From: Candidatus Glassiibacteriota bacterium
GTDB lineage: Bacteria; Gemmatimonadota; Glassbacteria; GWA2-58-10
Length of the DNA stretch: 18,349 nt
Direction of reading: 5' to 3'
Assembly: GCA_030604975.1 (NCBI GenBank)
Contig: JAUVUV010000003.1
Span: 1 to 18,349, forward strand
The notes under the pieces were generated by a model. The model ran no database searches. It was not told the origin of the DNA and saw only the letters and a program-made list of their open reading frames with translations. Shown piece after piece: positions 1 to 8,360 of this stretch. Made by a program: the position numbers and the translations under genes. Numbering within the stretch: the stretch's first letter is position 1; each line of letters opens with the position of its first letter.

Positions 1-115
1 GTACGCTGGTGCGCTCGTGATTTCAGGGCAATTACGCATACTCTTTCACCCCATACCGATTATCCCTTGAAAAACCATGCAATCAACCCTGTACAGGAAA
101 GTCGAGGGCCGCAGA

Positions 116-1774
116 ATGTCCGGACAAAAATCTTTCAAACCCGTCTGCTTCAATCCGATTCTTCTGGTAATCTGCTCTCTGGTATTCGCTGGCCTGCTCT
201 CCTGCAAGGCTGAAGATTCGCCTCTGAGAACAGTCCCGCGCCGGGGTGTGGCCCAGTTCGAGCTTTCTTACGATGCGACCCTGGACAATCCATTTGTCGA
301 GGTGGAAGCCGAAGCAGTTTTCACTGCTCCCGAAGGATCGGAAATGATCCGGGTGGAGGGTTTTTATGACGGCGGCTCGGTGTGGAAGTTCCGGTTCGTG
401 CCGCGGGCGCACGGAACCTGGAAAGCAGACCTGAAGCTGAAACGCAATGGCAAAAAGATTGCAGAGGCAAGCGAATGGTTTATCTGCCGGGGCGATCAGG
501 GTCGCGGGTTTCTCGAACGAAGCACTGTAAACCCTTACCGCTTGCAGTACGAGGACGGCACGCCGTTCTATTCTGTGGGGATCCAGCCCTGCGGTCACGC
601 CGGGGCCGGCCTGGACGGTCCATTGCGGAGCGAGGGCGGGTGGCGCACCCTTGACATGGAAACCTACCTTCAGGCTTTCCACGGCGCGGCCAACCTGTTC
701 CGCATCCAGCTCGGGACCGGCACCAGGGCAGGCTGCGCGCGGGAAATCATGACCGACGAGCTGGGCCTTTACCGCTATAACCTGGACGCCTGCCGCCTTC
801 TGGATGATACATTCACCCTGCTCGGCAAATATGGTTTCGCCACGATCCTCATCCCGTTCCAGGACATGAGCCTCTGGCACACGGATTCGACCTCATTCGG
901 TACGAACAAGGACGTGAAGGGCTGGAAAAACATCCAGAACACCGAAGCTGTCGAGCCGGTCCGGCATTACCTTCGCTACGTGATCGCGCGCTATGCTGCC
1001 TACACTGATATCTGGGAGCTTTTCAACGAGGATGTTTACACCCCGGACGACTGGCTGGCCGAGATGGCTGCCTTTGTGAAAAGCCTCGACCCTTACGGAC
1101 ACCTTTTGACCACAAACTACGAGCGCCCGCTTGCGGCCTGGAACGATATAGTCACCGCACACGGATACATGTCGATACCTGCCTGGGAAGTGGAGCAACA
1201 CCTGTCCAAGGAGTACGCCCGGCTGAAAAGTTTCGGCAAGCCGGTGATGTACACCGAGTTCGGCAACAAGGGAATCCTTTCCAACCGCGACCCGGTAAAG
1301 TGGCGGAACGCGGTATGGACTGCGTTCATAAACGAATCTTCGATGCTTTTCTGGAGCATGGGAGGTATCCTTTTGCCTGAGGCGCCGGAAGGCAGGGAAG
1401 GCAACGCCAATGCCTATCTCGGGCCGGAGGCCAGAGCTTATTTCCGCCATTTTTTGAATTTCGTCCGCGAGCTTCCCATTGACATCAGACCGGTAATGGT
1501 CGGCTATCCGGGAAGAAACCAGCTAAACAAGTACGCGCTCTCCAATGGCGAAATAACTGTCTTGTATCTTCACCACTACTCAGGCCACGACAGTTCCACC
1601 AGCGGCGGGATCTATGTGATGACCGGCCCAGGCGAGTTCGAGATAAGCTGGTATGACCCCTCAACAGGAGAGACTGTCGGAACTGAAAGGGCGGAAACCC
1701 AAAGCTATACTCTGATTTTCAACTCGCCAGAGGTCACAACGGATATGGCGGCGAAAATAAAACGTGTCAATTAA
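116..1774 (+). CDS. Secreted glycoside hydrolase lipoprotein (DUF5060 plus clan A-type barrel)
   Basis: Predicted secreted polysaccharide-degrading enzyme of 552 residues. I chose the ATG at 116 because GAGGG lies 7 bases upstream; an in-frame ATG at 77 has no ribosome binding site and would put 13 extra residues before the signal peptide. The N-terminus is a lipoprotein signal with lipobox LLSC (Cys 30), so the protein is probably membrane-tethered. Residues about 45-125 resemble the DUF5060 beta-sandwich (GFYDGG, then W-x-FRF-x-P and HGTW). A TIM-barrel-like region follows. WELFNED carries a likely acid/base Glu (residue 305) and VMYTEFG a likely nucleophile Glu (residue 381), the usual positions in clan GH-A retaining enzymes. 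The C-terminus (about 450-552) resembles the small sandwich domain of the putative collagen-binding type found on such enzymes. The exact GH family and substrate cannot be read. It stands alone: no sugar transporter or regulator is adjacent. Confidence 0.8.
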   Translation: MSGQKSFKPVCFNPILLVICSLVFAGLLSCKAEDSPLRTVPRRGVAQFELSYDATLDNPFVEVEAEAVFTAPEGSEMIRVEGFYDGGSVWKFRFVPRAHGTWKADLKLKRNGKKIAEASEWFICRGDQGRGFLERSTVNPYRLQYEDGTPFYSVGIQPCGHAGAGLDGPLRSEGGWRTLDMETYLQAFHGAANLFRIQLGTGTRAGCAREIMTDELGLYRYNLDACRLLDDTFTLLGKYGFATILIPFQDMSLWHTDSTSFGTNKDVKGWKNIQNTEAVEPVRHYLRYVIARYAAYTDIWELFNEDVYTPDDWLAEMAAFVKSLDPYGHLLTTNYERPLAAWNDIVTAHGYMSIPAWEVEQHLSKEYARLKSFGKPVMYTEFGNKGILSNRDPVKWRNAVWTAFINESSMLFWSMGGILLPEAPEGREGNANAYLGPEARAYFRHFLNFVRELPIDIRPVMVGYPGRNQLNKYALSNGEITVLYLHHYSGHDSSTSGGIYVMTGPGEFEISWYDPSTGETVGTERAETQSYTLIFNSPEVTTDMAAKIKRVN

Positions 1775-1857
1775 GATTTATTGGCGAAAAGGGCGGAAAA
1801 ATCTGTCTGCCTTTTCATAAAAGAGGGGCCGGGTATACCAATGCCCATCAACAAATA

Positions 1858-1881
1858 AGGGGCGACCGGCATATCGCCCCT
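1858..1881 (+). terminator. Terminator-like hairpin after the glycoside hydrolase
   Basis: A perfect 8-bp stem (AGGGGCGA at 1858-1865, TCGCCCCT at 1874-1881) encloses an 8-base loop, about 84 bases after the stop codon. The tail on the plus strand is only moderately T-rich (GAAATTTTA), so termination efficiency is uncertain. It is the best stop signal between this gene and the cytochrome locus. Confidence 0.45.
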
Positions 1882-1939
1882 GAAATTTTATCCGGCCATC
1901 ACCCTGTTCGAAATAGAAATCCTTTTCCCGGGAAAATAC

Positions 1940-2068
1940 TCACTCGTTGCATTCGTTTACGGCTTTAATAAAATCTCTCCTACCCATTGTGAACAATCCC
2001 CTCTTGATTAGTTCGAAAGGAAACTCATGAAGCGCTAAGGTTGCGAAAGGCCCTGAAAAAAGCTTCAT
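1940..2068 (-). pseudogene. Possible remnant or tiny gene, 42 codons
   Basis: The minus strand has an open frame of 42 codons from ATG (2068-2066) to TGA (1942-1940). The composition is protein-like, with segments FATLALHEFPFELIKRG and GRRDFIKAVNEC. The frame stays open about 13 codons upstream of the ATG (LLFESLLEISIVV) to a TAA, and no ribosome binding site precedes the ATG. This suggests the C-terminal end of a decayed gene rather than an intact small one. I do not recognise a family. A chance open frame remains possible. Confidence 0.25.
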
Positions 2069-2329
2069 CACGACTATTGAAATTTCTAAAAGTGATTCAA
2101 ATAATAGTATTTACTCTTGCTTTGAAAAGGCCTTGCCAGGAAAGACATTTTAATTATTTTATAGTATTTTTAAATGTTAAATTTAGCAATTGATTAAGTC
2201 CTTAATTAACAGTCCTCTTAGTAAAATTAAATGTTTGCGTTCGAAATATGATTCCGGAGTTCTGACAGCTAATCCCCCCTGGAAAAAACTTTTGATCTAT
2301 CAATCGACCTGGAAAAGCCGGAACCGAGA

Positions 2330-3586
2330 ATGAATAACTTTAAACTGCCAGCATTATTAGTTCTTGCACTTTTCATCGCTCTCGGCAATGGACAGCTTGG
2401 GGCACAGGAAAACGAGATCTGTTTGGAGTGCCACAATGATCCCGAGCTGGTGGGTGCGGACACCCTGTATGTGGACAGCGAAAAGTGGACCGCCTCGATA
2501 CATAACCGTATGGAACTTGAGTGTGTGAGCTGCCATATGGACTTGGCCGGTTTCGAGGACTGGCCGCATCCTGAACGCCTGGAAAAGGTGGACTGCTCGG
2601 TCTGCCACGACGGGGCATTCGAACTCTGGCAACAGGGTATTCACGGTCTCCCGGCACAGGCCAAGGGAGATCTCGATGCGGCAAGCTGCGCCGACTGCCA
2701 TGGCTCACATTACATTATGGCAGTAAAAGAACGTTCTTCCCGGGTTTATCCCACTAATCTCCCGCACACCTGCCTCAACTGTCACGGCGATCCCGAGCTG
2801 GCGGACAAACACGAAGGAATGGGCCGGGCCGAGGTGGCGGAGATGTATCTGGAAAGCGTGCACGGCAAGGCGCTTGAAAAAAGCGGGCTGGTCATTTCGG
2901 CTACCTGTTTGAGCTGCCACGGCAGCCACAACATCTCCTCTCTGGAGGAGTTCTACCCGCAGATTCCGAAAATTTGCGGCAACTGCCATGCTGGGATCTA
3001 CGAAGATTACATTCAGGGTGTGCACGGAGAGGCGTTTGTGAAGGGCAACAAGGACGTGCCGCTCTGTACCGACTGCCACGGCGAACACGATATCAAAAGC
3101 CCCGATGATCCCGAAAGCACGGTGAGCCCGCGCGCGATGAGCGAAAACTGCTCGCATTGCCACGATGACATGTCCCTTAGCGCTAAATATCGCCTGCCCG
3201 GCAAGCGGCTCACCAGTTTCAGGAATACCTACCACGGTATCGCTCTCAACCTGGGCGATATCCGGGTGGCCAACTGCGCCAGCTGCCACGACTACCACAA
3301 TATCAGGCCCTCTTCCGACCCCAAAAGCACCATTTACCCGGCCAACCTGGCGAATACCTGCGGCAAGTGCCATCCCAACGCCAGAGAAAATTTCGCCAAG
3401 GGCAAGATTCATCTGGAGGGCAAGCTTGAGGAAAATATCGGCGCATGGCTGGTGAAGAAAACCTATATCGTGTTGATAACCGGGCTGATCGGGAGCTTTG
3501 CCGCGTACATCTGCCTGGACCTGGTCAACTACCGCCGCCGCAGACGATCCGTTGGGAAAAACCAGAACCAGCCAGAGGAAGACTGA
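2330..3586 (+). CDS. 11-haem c-type cytochrome, C-terminally membrane-anchored
   Basis: Periplasmic electron-transfer protein of 418 residues with a Sec signal peptide (residues 1-25) and eleven CXXCH motifs starting at residues 31, 65, 89, 120, 148, 193, 216, 246, 274, 316 and 344. Many are followed by CHGxHxI-type sequence typical of cytochrome c3/c7-like multihaem proteins. Extra His residues in repeated S-I/V-HG patterns (103-105, 177-179, 231-233) are likely distal haem ligands. One membrane helix (about 377-396) is followed by an Arg-rich end, which should place the haem domain in the periplasm. Only three bases separate it from the cytochrome b gene downstream, so the two almost surely form a complex. 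Spacing of the motifs is nearly the same as in the N-terminal part of the fused protein at 4492-6597. The ribosome binding site is weak (GGAACCGAG). Confidence 0.88.
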   Translation: MNNFKLPALLVLALFIALGNGQLGAQENEICLECHNDPELVGADTLYVDSEKWTASIHNRMELECVSCHMDLAGFEDWPHPERLEKVDCSVCHDGAFELWQQGIHGLPAQAKGDLDAASCADCHGSHYIMAVKERSSRVYPTNLPHTCLNCHGDPELADKHEGMGRAEVAEMYLESVHGKALEKSGLVISATCLSCHGSHNISSLEEFYPQIPKICGNCHAGIYEDYIQGVHGEAFVKGNKDVPLCTDCHGEHDIKSPDDPESTVSPRAMSENCSHCHDDMSLSAKYRLPGKRLTSFRNTYHGIALNLGDIRVANCASCHDYHNIRPSSDPKSTIYPANLANTCGKCHPNARENFAKGKIHLEGKLEENIGAWLVKKTYIVLITGLIGSFAAYICLDLVNYRRRRRSVGKNQNQPEED

Positions 3587-3589
3587 TTT

Positions 3590-4354
3590 ATGAACGGTAA
3601 AAGATTCGGTTATCAGAAAAGGCTTGTCGAATTTGAGGGAAAGCTGTACTACGAGCGTTTCAGCAAGGCCCAGCGGTTCCAGCACCTCATGCTGCTGATA
3701 AGTTTCTCCCTGCTCATTTTCACCGGGCTCCCTCTGCTAATTCCCGAGACCTGGATTGTGCGCAAGATGTTCTTGTTCGAGGGCAGTTTCACCCTTCGCG
3801 GGATAATTCATCGCGGGGCCGCTTTAGTCTTGATCGGCGTGTCGGTCTATCACGTTTTCTACTGCCTGTTTTCCTCCAGGGGCAATCGCGAGCTGCGCGA
3901 AATGATACCGACACTCAAGGATTTGAAAGAGCCTGTCAGCATGATCCGCTACAACCTCGGCCGCAGCGAGGAATATCCTGAATTCGGCCGTTTCAATTTT
4001 ATCGAGAAGTTCGAATACTACGCCGTAGCCTGGGGCAGCGCGATAATGATTGTCACCGGAGCAGCACTCTGGTTTCCAGTCAGCGCAACCATACTGTTTC
4101 CCAGGTGGGTACTCGACATCATCCGGGTCATCCACGGCTTCGAAGCGATATTGGCCTTTCTGGCGATTATTATCTGGCACATGTACAACGTGCATTTCAA
4201 TCCCGAAGTCTTCCCAATGAGCAGGATCTGGATCAACGGTCGGATGGAACTTGAATTCCTGCGCCACCACCACAGGCTGGAATACGAGCGGATGTTAGCT
4301 GAATTACCCCCGGATAAGACACAGAGAGTCCGCGAGCAGCTCGGCGAGGCGTAA
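3590..4354 (+). CDS. Cytochrome b membrane subunit (HydC/FdnI-like)
   Basis: Membrane protein of 254 residues with four predicted helices at about 32-52, 74-94, 145-165 and 182-201. His 32, 74, 88, 182, 197 and 202 lie in or beside these helices and are candidates for two b-haem ligand pairs, as in the cytochrome b subunits of hydrogenases and formate dehydrogenases. Such subunits move electrons between a periplasmic partner and the quinone pool. It starts three bases after the 11-haem cytochrome stop codon, with GAGGAAG upstream, so the pair is translated together. It aligns by pattern with the C-terminal half of the fused protein downstream (shared E-K-F-x-Y motif before helix 3, and xxNVHF then a FPM motif after helix 4). 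The direction of electron flow is not determinable. Confidence 0.85.
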   Translation: MNGKRFGYQKRLVEFEGKLYYERFSKAQRFQHLMLLISFSLLIFTGLPLLIPETWIVRKMFLFEGSFTLRGIIHRGAALVLIGVSVYHVFYCLFSSRGNRELREMIPTLKDLKEPVSMIRYNLGRSEEYPEFGRFNFIEKFEYYAVAWGSAIMIVTGAALWFPVSATILFPRWVLDIIRVIHGFEAILAFLAIIIWHMYNVHFNPEVFPMSRIWINGRMELEFLRHHHRLEYERMLAELPPDKTQRVREQLGEA

Positions 4355-4491
4355 CCGGGCGGGGGGCGCGGCCAGACCCTCATGAGATCTATCCCCATGC
4401 CGGGCAGAGCTCCAGTTAACGGGTTCGGGAGCCCGGATCATCGGATTATGAACAAATCAGCACACTGAACGTTTATTCTGTCGGAGTTGCC

Positions 4492-6597
4492 ATGATACGG
4501 CGCAGGCTTACCCTGCCGATTTTTGGAATCCTGAGTTTTTTCACCATTCTCCTGGCCCAGGAAAATTCGGACTGCCTTTCCTGCCACGGCGATCCTGACC
4601 TGGCAACAGTCAATGAACAGGGGGAGGAAATCTCTCTTCATGTGGATGAGGAAGCCTATTCCGGCTCAAGCCATGAAGGGTTCCTTTGCCCGGACTGCCA
4701 CGGCGATCTCGCCGGCACGGATGATTCCGGCCACGACACTCCGGTTGCGCCGGTAAACTGCGCCGACTGCCACGACGATGTGGATGAAATCTTCCGCTCG
4801 AGTATCCACGGCCAGCTCATGTTCATGGGGGACACTGATGTCCCGGACTGCAGCTCATGCCACGGCAAGCACAATATTTATCCCGCGGAGGATAACCGGA
4901 GCACGGTAAATAAATTCAACCTGATGTATACCTGCGCCAGATGCCACCAGAGCAAGGAGCTTCAGGAAAAAAGGGGATTTGCCAAGCCGGATGCGCTACC
5001 CCAGTTTTACGAGAGCGTGCACGCCAAGGGCCTGATGCGCGACGGCCTGATCGTGGCCCCCTCTTGCAATGACTGCCACGGGACCCACGAGATACAGAAC
5101 TCCACCAATCCCGCCTCACCGATCCACCGCAGGAATGTCTACAAAACCTGCGGCAAATGCCATACCAAAGTCGAGGAGGTCTACGAAAAGAGCATCCACG
5201 GCCAGCTGGCTGAGCAGGACGACACGCGTGGGCCGGTCTGTATCGACTGTCATGAGTCTCACAGGATTGTTTCACCGGAAACAGTTGCCTACAAGCAGTA
5301 CAGTGACGAACGCTGCGGCAACTGCCACGACGACCAGCTCGAGCGCTACCGGGAAACCTTCCATGGCAAGGCGATGAGGCTCGGAGCCACAGAGGTGGCC
5401 GCCTGTTACGACTGCCACGGCTACCACGATATCGTCGCCTCCGAGGACCCGGCCTCGCCGATTCACCCGGACAACAAGGTCCAAACCTGCAGTAAATGCC
5501 ACGAGCACGCCCATGAGGGTTTTGCCGGTTACATCACCCATGCGAACCATTTCGACAGGGACAATTATCCCCAGCTCTATTATGCTTTCATCCTGATGAC
5601 CGCTCTGCTGATCGGCGTCTTTTTCTTTTTCGGCCTGCATACATCGTTGTGGGTCGTGCGCTCCGTGGCGCTTTTCCTGAGGGACTCGAAGGCGTTCCGG
5701 GAGCTCAAGATCAATGTGAAAAAAGACGAGTTGATTTACACGCGTTTTACACCGCTGGAAAGATTGCTTCATATCATGCTGATTATCAGTTTCACTACCC
5801 TGGCCCTGACCGGTATCCCGCTTAAATTTTTCTACGCCGAGTGGGCGCAGTTTTTGATGTCAATACTCGGCGGAGTAGAGATCGCCGGCTACCTTCACCG
5901 GTTCGCCGCCCTGATCCTGGTGGTCGTTTTCCTGATCCACGTGGTGGTGCTGATCCGTGGCTTCATGCCCAGGATAAAGACGAGCAAGGACCCCGAAACC
6001 GGTAAATTCACTCTGAAGGCGTTTCTCTGCTACCTGTTCAGGCCCGACTCGATGATGCCCCACTGGCGGGATGTGAAGGACTTCTGGGCCCATCAGAAAT
6101 GGTTTTTCGGCAAAGGGCCCAAGCCGCAGTTCGAAAGATGGACTTACTGGGAAAAATTCGATTATTTCGCAGTGTTCTGGGGTGTGGTGATTATCGGGTT
6201 CTCCGGCCTGATGATGTGGACCCCGGCCACATTCACAAGCATTCTCCCGGGATGGACAATCAACGTGGCGCTGATTATTCACAGCGATGAAGCCCTGCTG
6301 GCCGCCGGCTTTATTTTTACCTTCCATTTCTTCAACGTCCATTTCAGGATCGAAAAATTCCCGATGGACACTGTGGTATTCTCCGGTAAAATCTCCAAGG
6401 CCGAACTGCTCGAAGAAAGGAAGGGCTGGTTCGACAGGCTGTTCAAAGACAGGCAACTGGAAACGCTGAGGGCGCAGGATGAATGGGAAAGCTGGCAGCC
6501 GATTGCAAAGACATTCGGTTTTATCGCTTTTGGCAGTGGAGTGCTCCTGGCCCTGGCAATTTTCACGGCCATGCTGTTCAGGCTTTTGGTCCCCTGA
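4492..6597 (+). CDS. Fused 11-haem cytochrome c and cytochrome b protein (CbcL-like architecture)
   Basis: A 701-residue fusion that carries both functions of the preceding gene pair. After a signal peptide (1-22) come eleven CXXCH motifs at residues 28, 66, 90, 120, 148, 192, 220, 250, 275, 305 and 333. A linker helix follows (about 362-390), then a four-helix cytochrome b domain with His 427, 469, 483, 597, 612 and 617 in the same arrangement as the separate subunit upstream. A last helix lies at about 675-697. The layout (periplasmic multihaem domain followed by a HydC/FdnI-like domain) matches what is known for Geobacter CbcL, an inner-membrane quinol-oxidising cytochrome with nine c-haems; this one has eleven, so orthology is not claimed. 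ATG at 4492 follows GGAG. It sits 137 bases after the split pair, probably in the same transcript. Confidence 0.87.
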   Translation: MIRRRLTLPIFGILSFFTILLAQENSDCLSCHGDPDLATVNEQGEEISLHVDEEAYSGSSHEGFLCPDCHGDLAGTDDSGHDTPVAPVNCADCHDDVDEIFRSSIHGQLMFMGDTDVPDCSSCHGKHNIYPAEDNRSTVNKFNLMYTCARCHQSKELQEKRGFAKPDALPQFYESVHAKGLMRDGLIVAPSCNDCHGTHEIQNSTNPASPIHRRNVYKTCGKCHTKVEEVYEKSIHGQLAEQDDTRGPVCIDCHESHRIVSPETVAYKQYSDERCGNCHDDQLERYRETFHGKAMRLGATEVAACYDCHGYHDIVASEDPASPIHPDNKVQTCSKCHEHAHEGFAGYITHANHFDRDNYPQLYYAFILMTALLIGVFFFFGLHTSLWVVRSVALFLRDSKAFRELKINVKKDELIYTRFTPLERLLHIMLIISFTTLALTGIPLKFFYAEWAQFLMSILGGVEIAGYLHRFAALILVVVFLIHVVVLIRGFMPRIKTSKDPETGKFTLKAFLCYLFRPDSMMPHWRDVKDFWAHQKWFFGKGPKPQFERWTYWEKFDYFAVFWGVVIIGFSGLMMWTPATFTSILPGWTINVALIIHSDEALLAAGFIFTFHFFNVHFRIEKFPMDTVVFSGKISKAELLEERKGWFDRLFKDRQLETLRAQDEWESWQPIAKTFGFIAFGSGVLLALAIFTAMLFRLLVP

Positions 6598-6690
6598 ACC
6601 ACCGATTCACTTGATACGCAAGAATGGTTTGGATTCAGACGGTTCTTCCCCCGGGCGAAAAATTTCCAACCTCACAGTGAAAAAGCTTTC

Positions 6691-6719
6691 TTGCCATTCA
6701 CGATCAAATTATGTATATT
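6691..6719 (+). promoter_or_regulatory. Sigma-70-type promoter for the NrfD-type operon
   Basis: TTGCCA (6691-6696) and TATATT (6714-6719) are separated by exactly 17 bases, each matching the consensus at five of six positions. The surrounding sequence is A+T-rich. The predicted start near 6726 would leave a leader of about 97 bases before the GTG at 6823. This implies the 8-haem/ferredoxin/NrfD genes can be transcribed independently of the upstream cytochrome pairs. Confidence 0.6.
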
Positions 6720-6822
6720 ATTTTTTCTAGATTATATAATTTCAACGCTGACTGAAACCCGATCATTTTCCAAAATCAAAAAGTAAAAGAGCCGTTTAGA
6801 AAAATTCCTCCTGAGGCTATCC

Positions 6823-7602
6823 GTGGAAAATCCTCTGTTTAGATTAATCCGGTTTGGTTGGGGATTGATTTCTCTTCCGGATCAAGTCAAACGATTGATC
6901 TTTATCTTTGTATTGCTGCTCATCGGCTGGTTCGCAATTCGGTCACGACTGGTACCGGAGACATTTGGAGAAAAGGGACATTACCGGAGGGCAGCGCTCG
7001 AGGCGAATGCGGCACTGCCTGTGGCCTACGTGGGCCAATCCGATTGCGTGCTGTGTCACGAGGATGTGGGCGATCTCAAGAGAAAATCTTACCACAGGTC
7101 TGTGACATGTGAAGTGTGCCACGGACCCGGAGCAGCGCATCTGGAAGATCCGGAAACCAATCTACTGTTTCAACCCAAGGAGCGGGGCTTGTGTACCTTG
7201 TGCCACGGCTATAACTCTTCAAAGCCCACCGGTTTTCCCCAGATCGATCCCATGCTGCATAATCCGAACGATCCATGCATGATGTGTCATAATCCTCACG
7301 ATCCCAAGCCACCGCATACACCGGCCGAATGCGGGGCGTGTCATGGTGAAATCGCCAGGACGAAATCGGTATCGCACCATGCCTCGCTTGCCTGCACTCT
7401 TTGTCATGAAACTCAGGAAATCCACAAAGAGAATCCTCGGCTGGCAATTCCGGGGAAGCCTCAAAGCCGGGCTTTCTGCGGCACCTGTCACGGCGAAACT
7501 GCGGACAGCCCGAAACACATCCCCAGAGTGGAGCTTGACTCGCACGGGAACGGAGACCTGTGCTGGCAGTGCCACTATCCGCACTATCCGGAGGTCTTCT
7601 AA
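6823..7602 (+). CDS. 8-haem c-type cytochrome with N-terminal membrane anchor
   Basis: Protein of 259 residues starting at GTG, with CTGAGG about 7 bases upstream. One uncleaved helix (about 25-40) anchors it, leaving a periplasmic domain with eight CXXCH motifs at residues 75, 96, 124, 152, 170, 191, 219 and 247. Motifs such as CHGPGxxH and CHNPHDP are common in multihaem cytochromes of the MtrA/DmsE and cytochrome c3 types, but it has fewer haems than the decahaem MtrA family, so no family name is assigned. It overlaps the ferredoxin gene by one base (TAATG), which implies a stable complex with the ferredoxin and NrfD-type protein. It probably passes electrons between that complex and periplasmic partners. 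Its haem motifs use TGT for the second Cys in five of eight cases, unlike the neighbouring cytochromes. Confidence 0.85.
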   Translation: MENPLFRLIRFGWGLISLPDQVKRLIFIFVLLLIGWFAIRSRLVPETFGEKGHYRRAALEANAALPVAYVGQSDCVLCHEDVGDLKRKSYHRSVTCEVCHGPGAAHLEDPETNLLFQPKERGLCTLCHGYNSSKPTGFPQIDPMLHNPNDPCMMCHNPHDPKPPHTPAECGACHGEIARTKSVSHHASLACTLCHETQEIHKENPRLAIPGKPQSRAFCGTCHGETADSPKHIPRVELDSHGNGDLCWQCHYPHYPEVF

Positions 7603-8360
7603 TGGAAAAACGGCAAGATGGAATAGATCGACGGAAGTTTATCAAGGATCTGGCGCTGGCCGGCACGGTGATTTTTATCATGGGCCCTGAGGTAAAGGGC
7701 GCTGAAATCGGGGAAGGCGAAAAATCCGAAACACACCTATACGGGATGGGGATTCAGGTTGATAAATGTATCGGATGCGGGCGCTGCGTTTATGCTTGTA
7801 AAGAGGAAAACAATGTGCCCAGAGAGCCGTTTTTTTTCCGGACATGGGTGGAGCGCTATATCATTACTGTTGATCAAGAGGTGTTAGTGGACAGTCCCGA
7901 GGGAGGAATAAATGGCTTTCCGGAAGCGGCCAAAGAGTACTCGATTCTCCGATCTTTCTTTCTGCCGAAATTATGCAATCATTGTGGCAATGCTCCCTGT
8001 GTCCAGGTGTGCCCTGTAGGGGCAACCTTTACTTCAGATGAGGGTATCGTTCTGATTGACGATGAATATTGTATCGGTTGCAGATACTGTATTCAAGCCT
8101 GCCCTTACGGCGCACGCTTTTTACACCCTGAAAAGAAGATTGCTGAGAAGTGCACTTTCTGTTACCACCGCCTGGGACGTGGTCTGGCTCCCGCCTGCGT
8201 GGAGATCTGTCCCACAGGCGCGCGTATTTTCGGGGAACTGCGATTGCGCAGCAGCCCACTCACCAGGTTTATGCGCTTTAACGAAATCCAGGTGTTAAAG
8301 CCCGACTTAAACACCCAACCCAAAGTCTTTTATGCGCATTTAGACGGTGAAGTCAGGTGA
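7602..8360 (+). CDS. Four-cluster [4Fe-4S] ferredoxin subunit (HybA/NrfC/DsrO/HmcB-like)
   Basis: Electron-transfer subunit of 252 residues. I chose the ATG at 7602, which overlaps the previous stop codon and follows GGAGG by 7 bases. The N-terminus has a Tat-like signal (DRRKFIK then a hydrophobic stretch), consistent with export of a folded iron-sulphur protein. Sixteen Cys form four groups: 56/59/62/66, 125/128/133/137, 157/160/163/167 and 184/187/199/203. Together these can bind four [4Fe-4S] clusters in the arrangement known for HybA, NrfC and DsrO. It should bridge the NrfD-type quinone-site protein and the 8-haem cytochrome. No molybdopterin or hydrogenase catalytic subunit, the usual partner of such ferredoxins, is encoded in the window. 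Confidence 0.9.
   Translation: MEKRQDGIDRRKFIKDLALAGTVIFIMGPEVKGAEIGEGEKSETHLYGMGIQVDKCIGCGRCVYACKEENNVPREPFFFRTWVERYIITVDQEVLVDSPEGGINGFPEAAKEYSILRSFFLPKLCNHCGNAPCVQVCPVGATFTSDEGIVLIDDEYCIGCRYCIQACPYGARFLHPEKKIAEKCTFCYHRLGRGLAPACVEICPTGARIFGELRLRSSPLTRFMRFNEIQVLKPDLNTQPKVFYAHLDGEVR

Larger units (their letters stand above)
1775..2329. other. Intergenic region, A+T-rich on the right
   Basis: The 555 bases between the hydrolase and the cytochrome locus hold the hairpin at 1858-1881 and the possible minus-strand remnant at 1940-2068. From about 2095 to 2255 the sequence becomes strongly A+T-rich, as expected for a promoter region driving the cytochrome genes. A TATGAT at 2247-2252 could be a -10 box but has no matching -35 at normal spacing. 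I therefore do not call a defined promoter here. Confidence 0.5.

Noticed and set aside
2705..3685. Long minus-strand open frame opposite the 11-haem cytochrome
   Set aside because: It is the antisense shadow of repeated Cys-His codons, which rarely give stop codons in that frame; the plus-strand gene has all the protein evidence.
4355..4491. G+C-rich inverted segments (CCGGGC and GCCCGG) before the fused cytochrome
   Set aside because: The stem is interrupted by a bulge and has no T-run, so it does not qualify as a terminator or attenuator.
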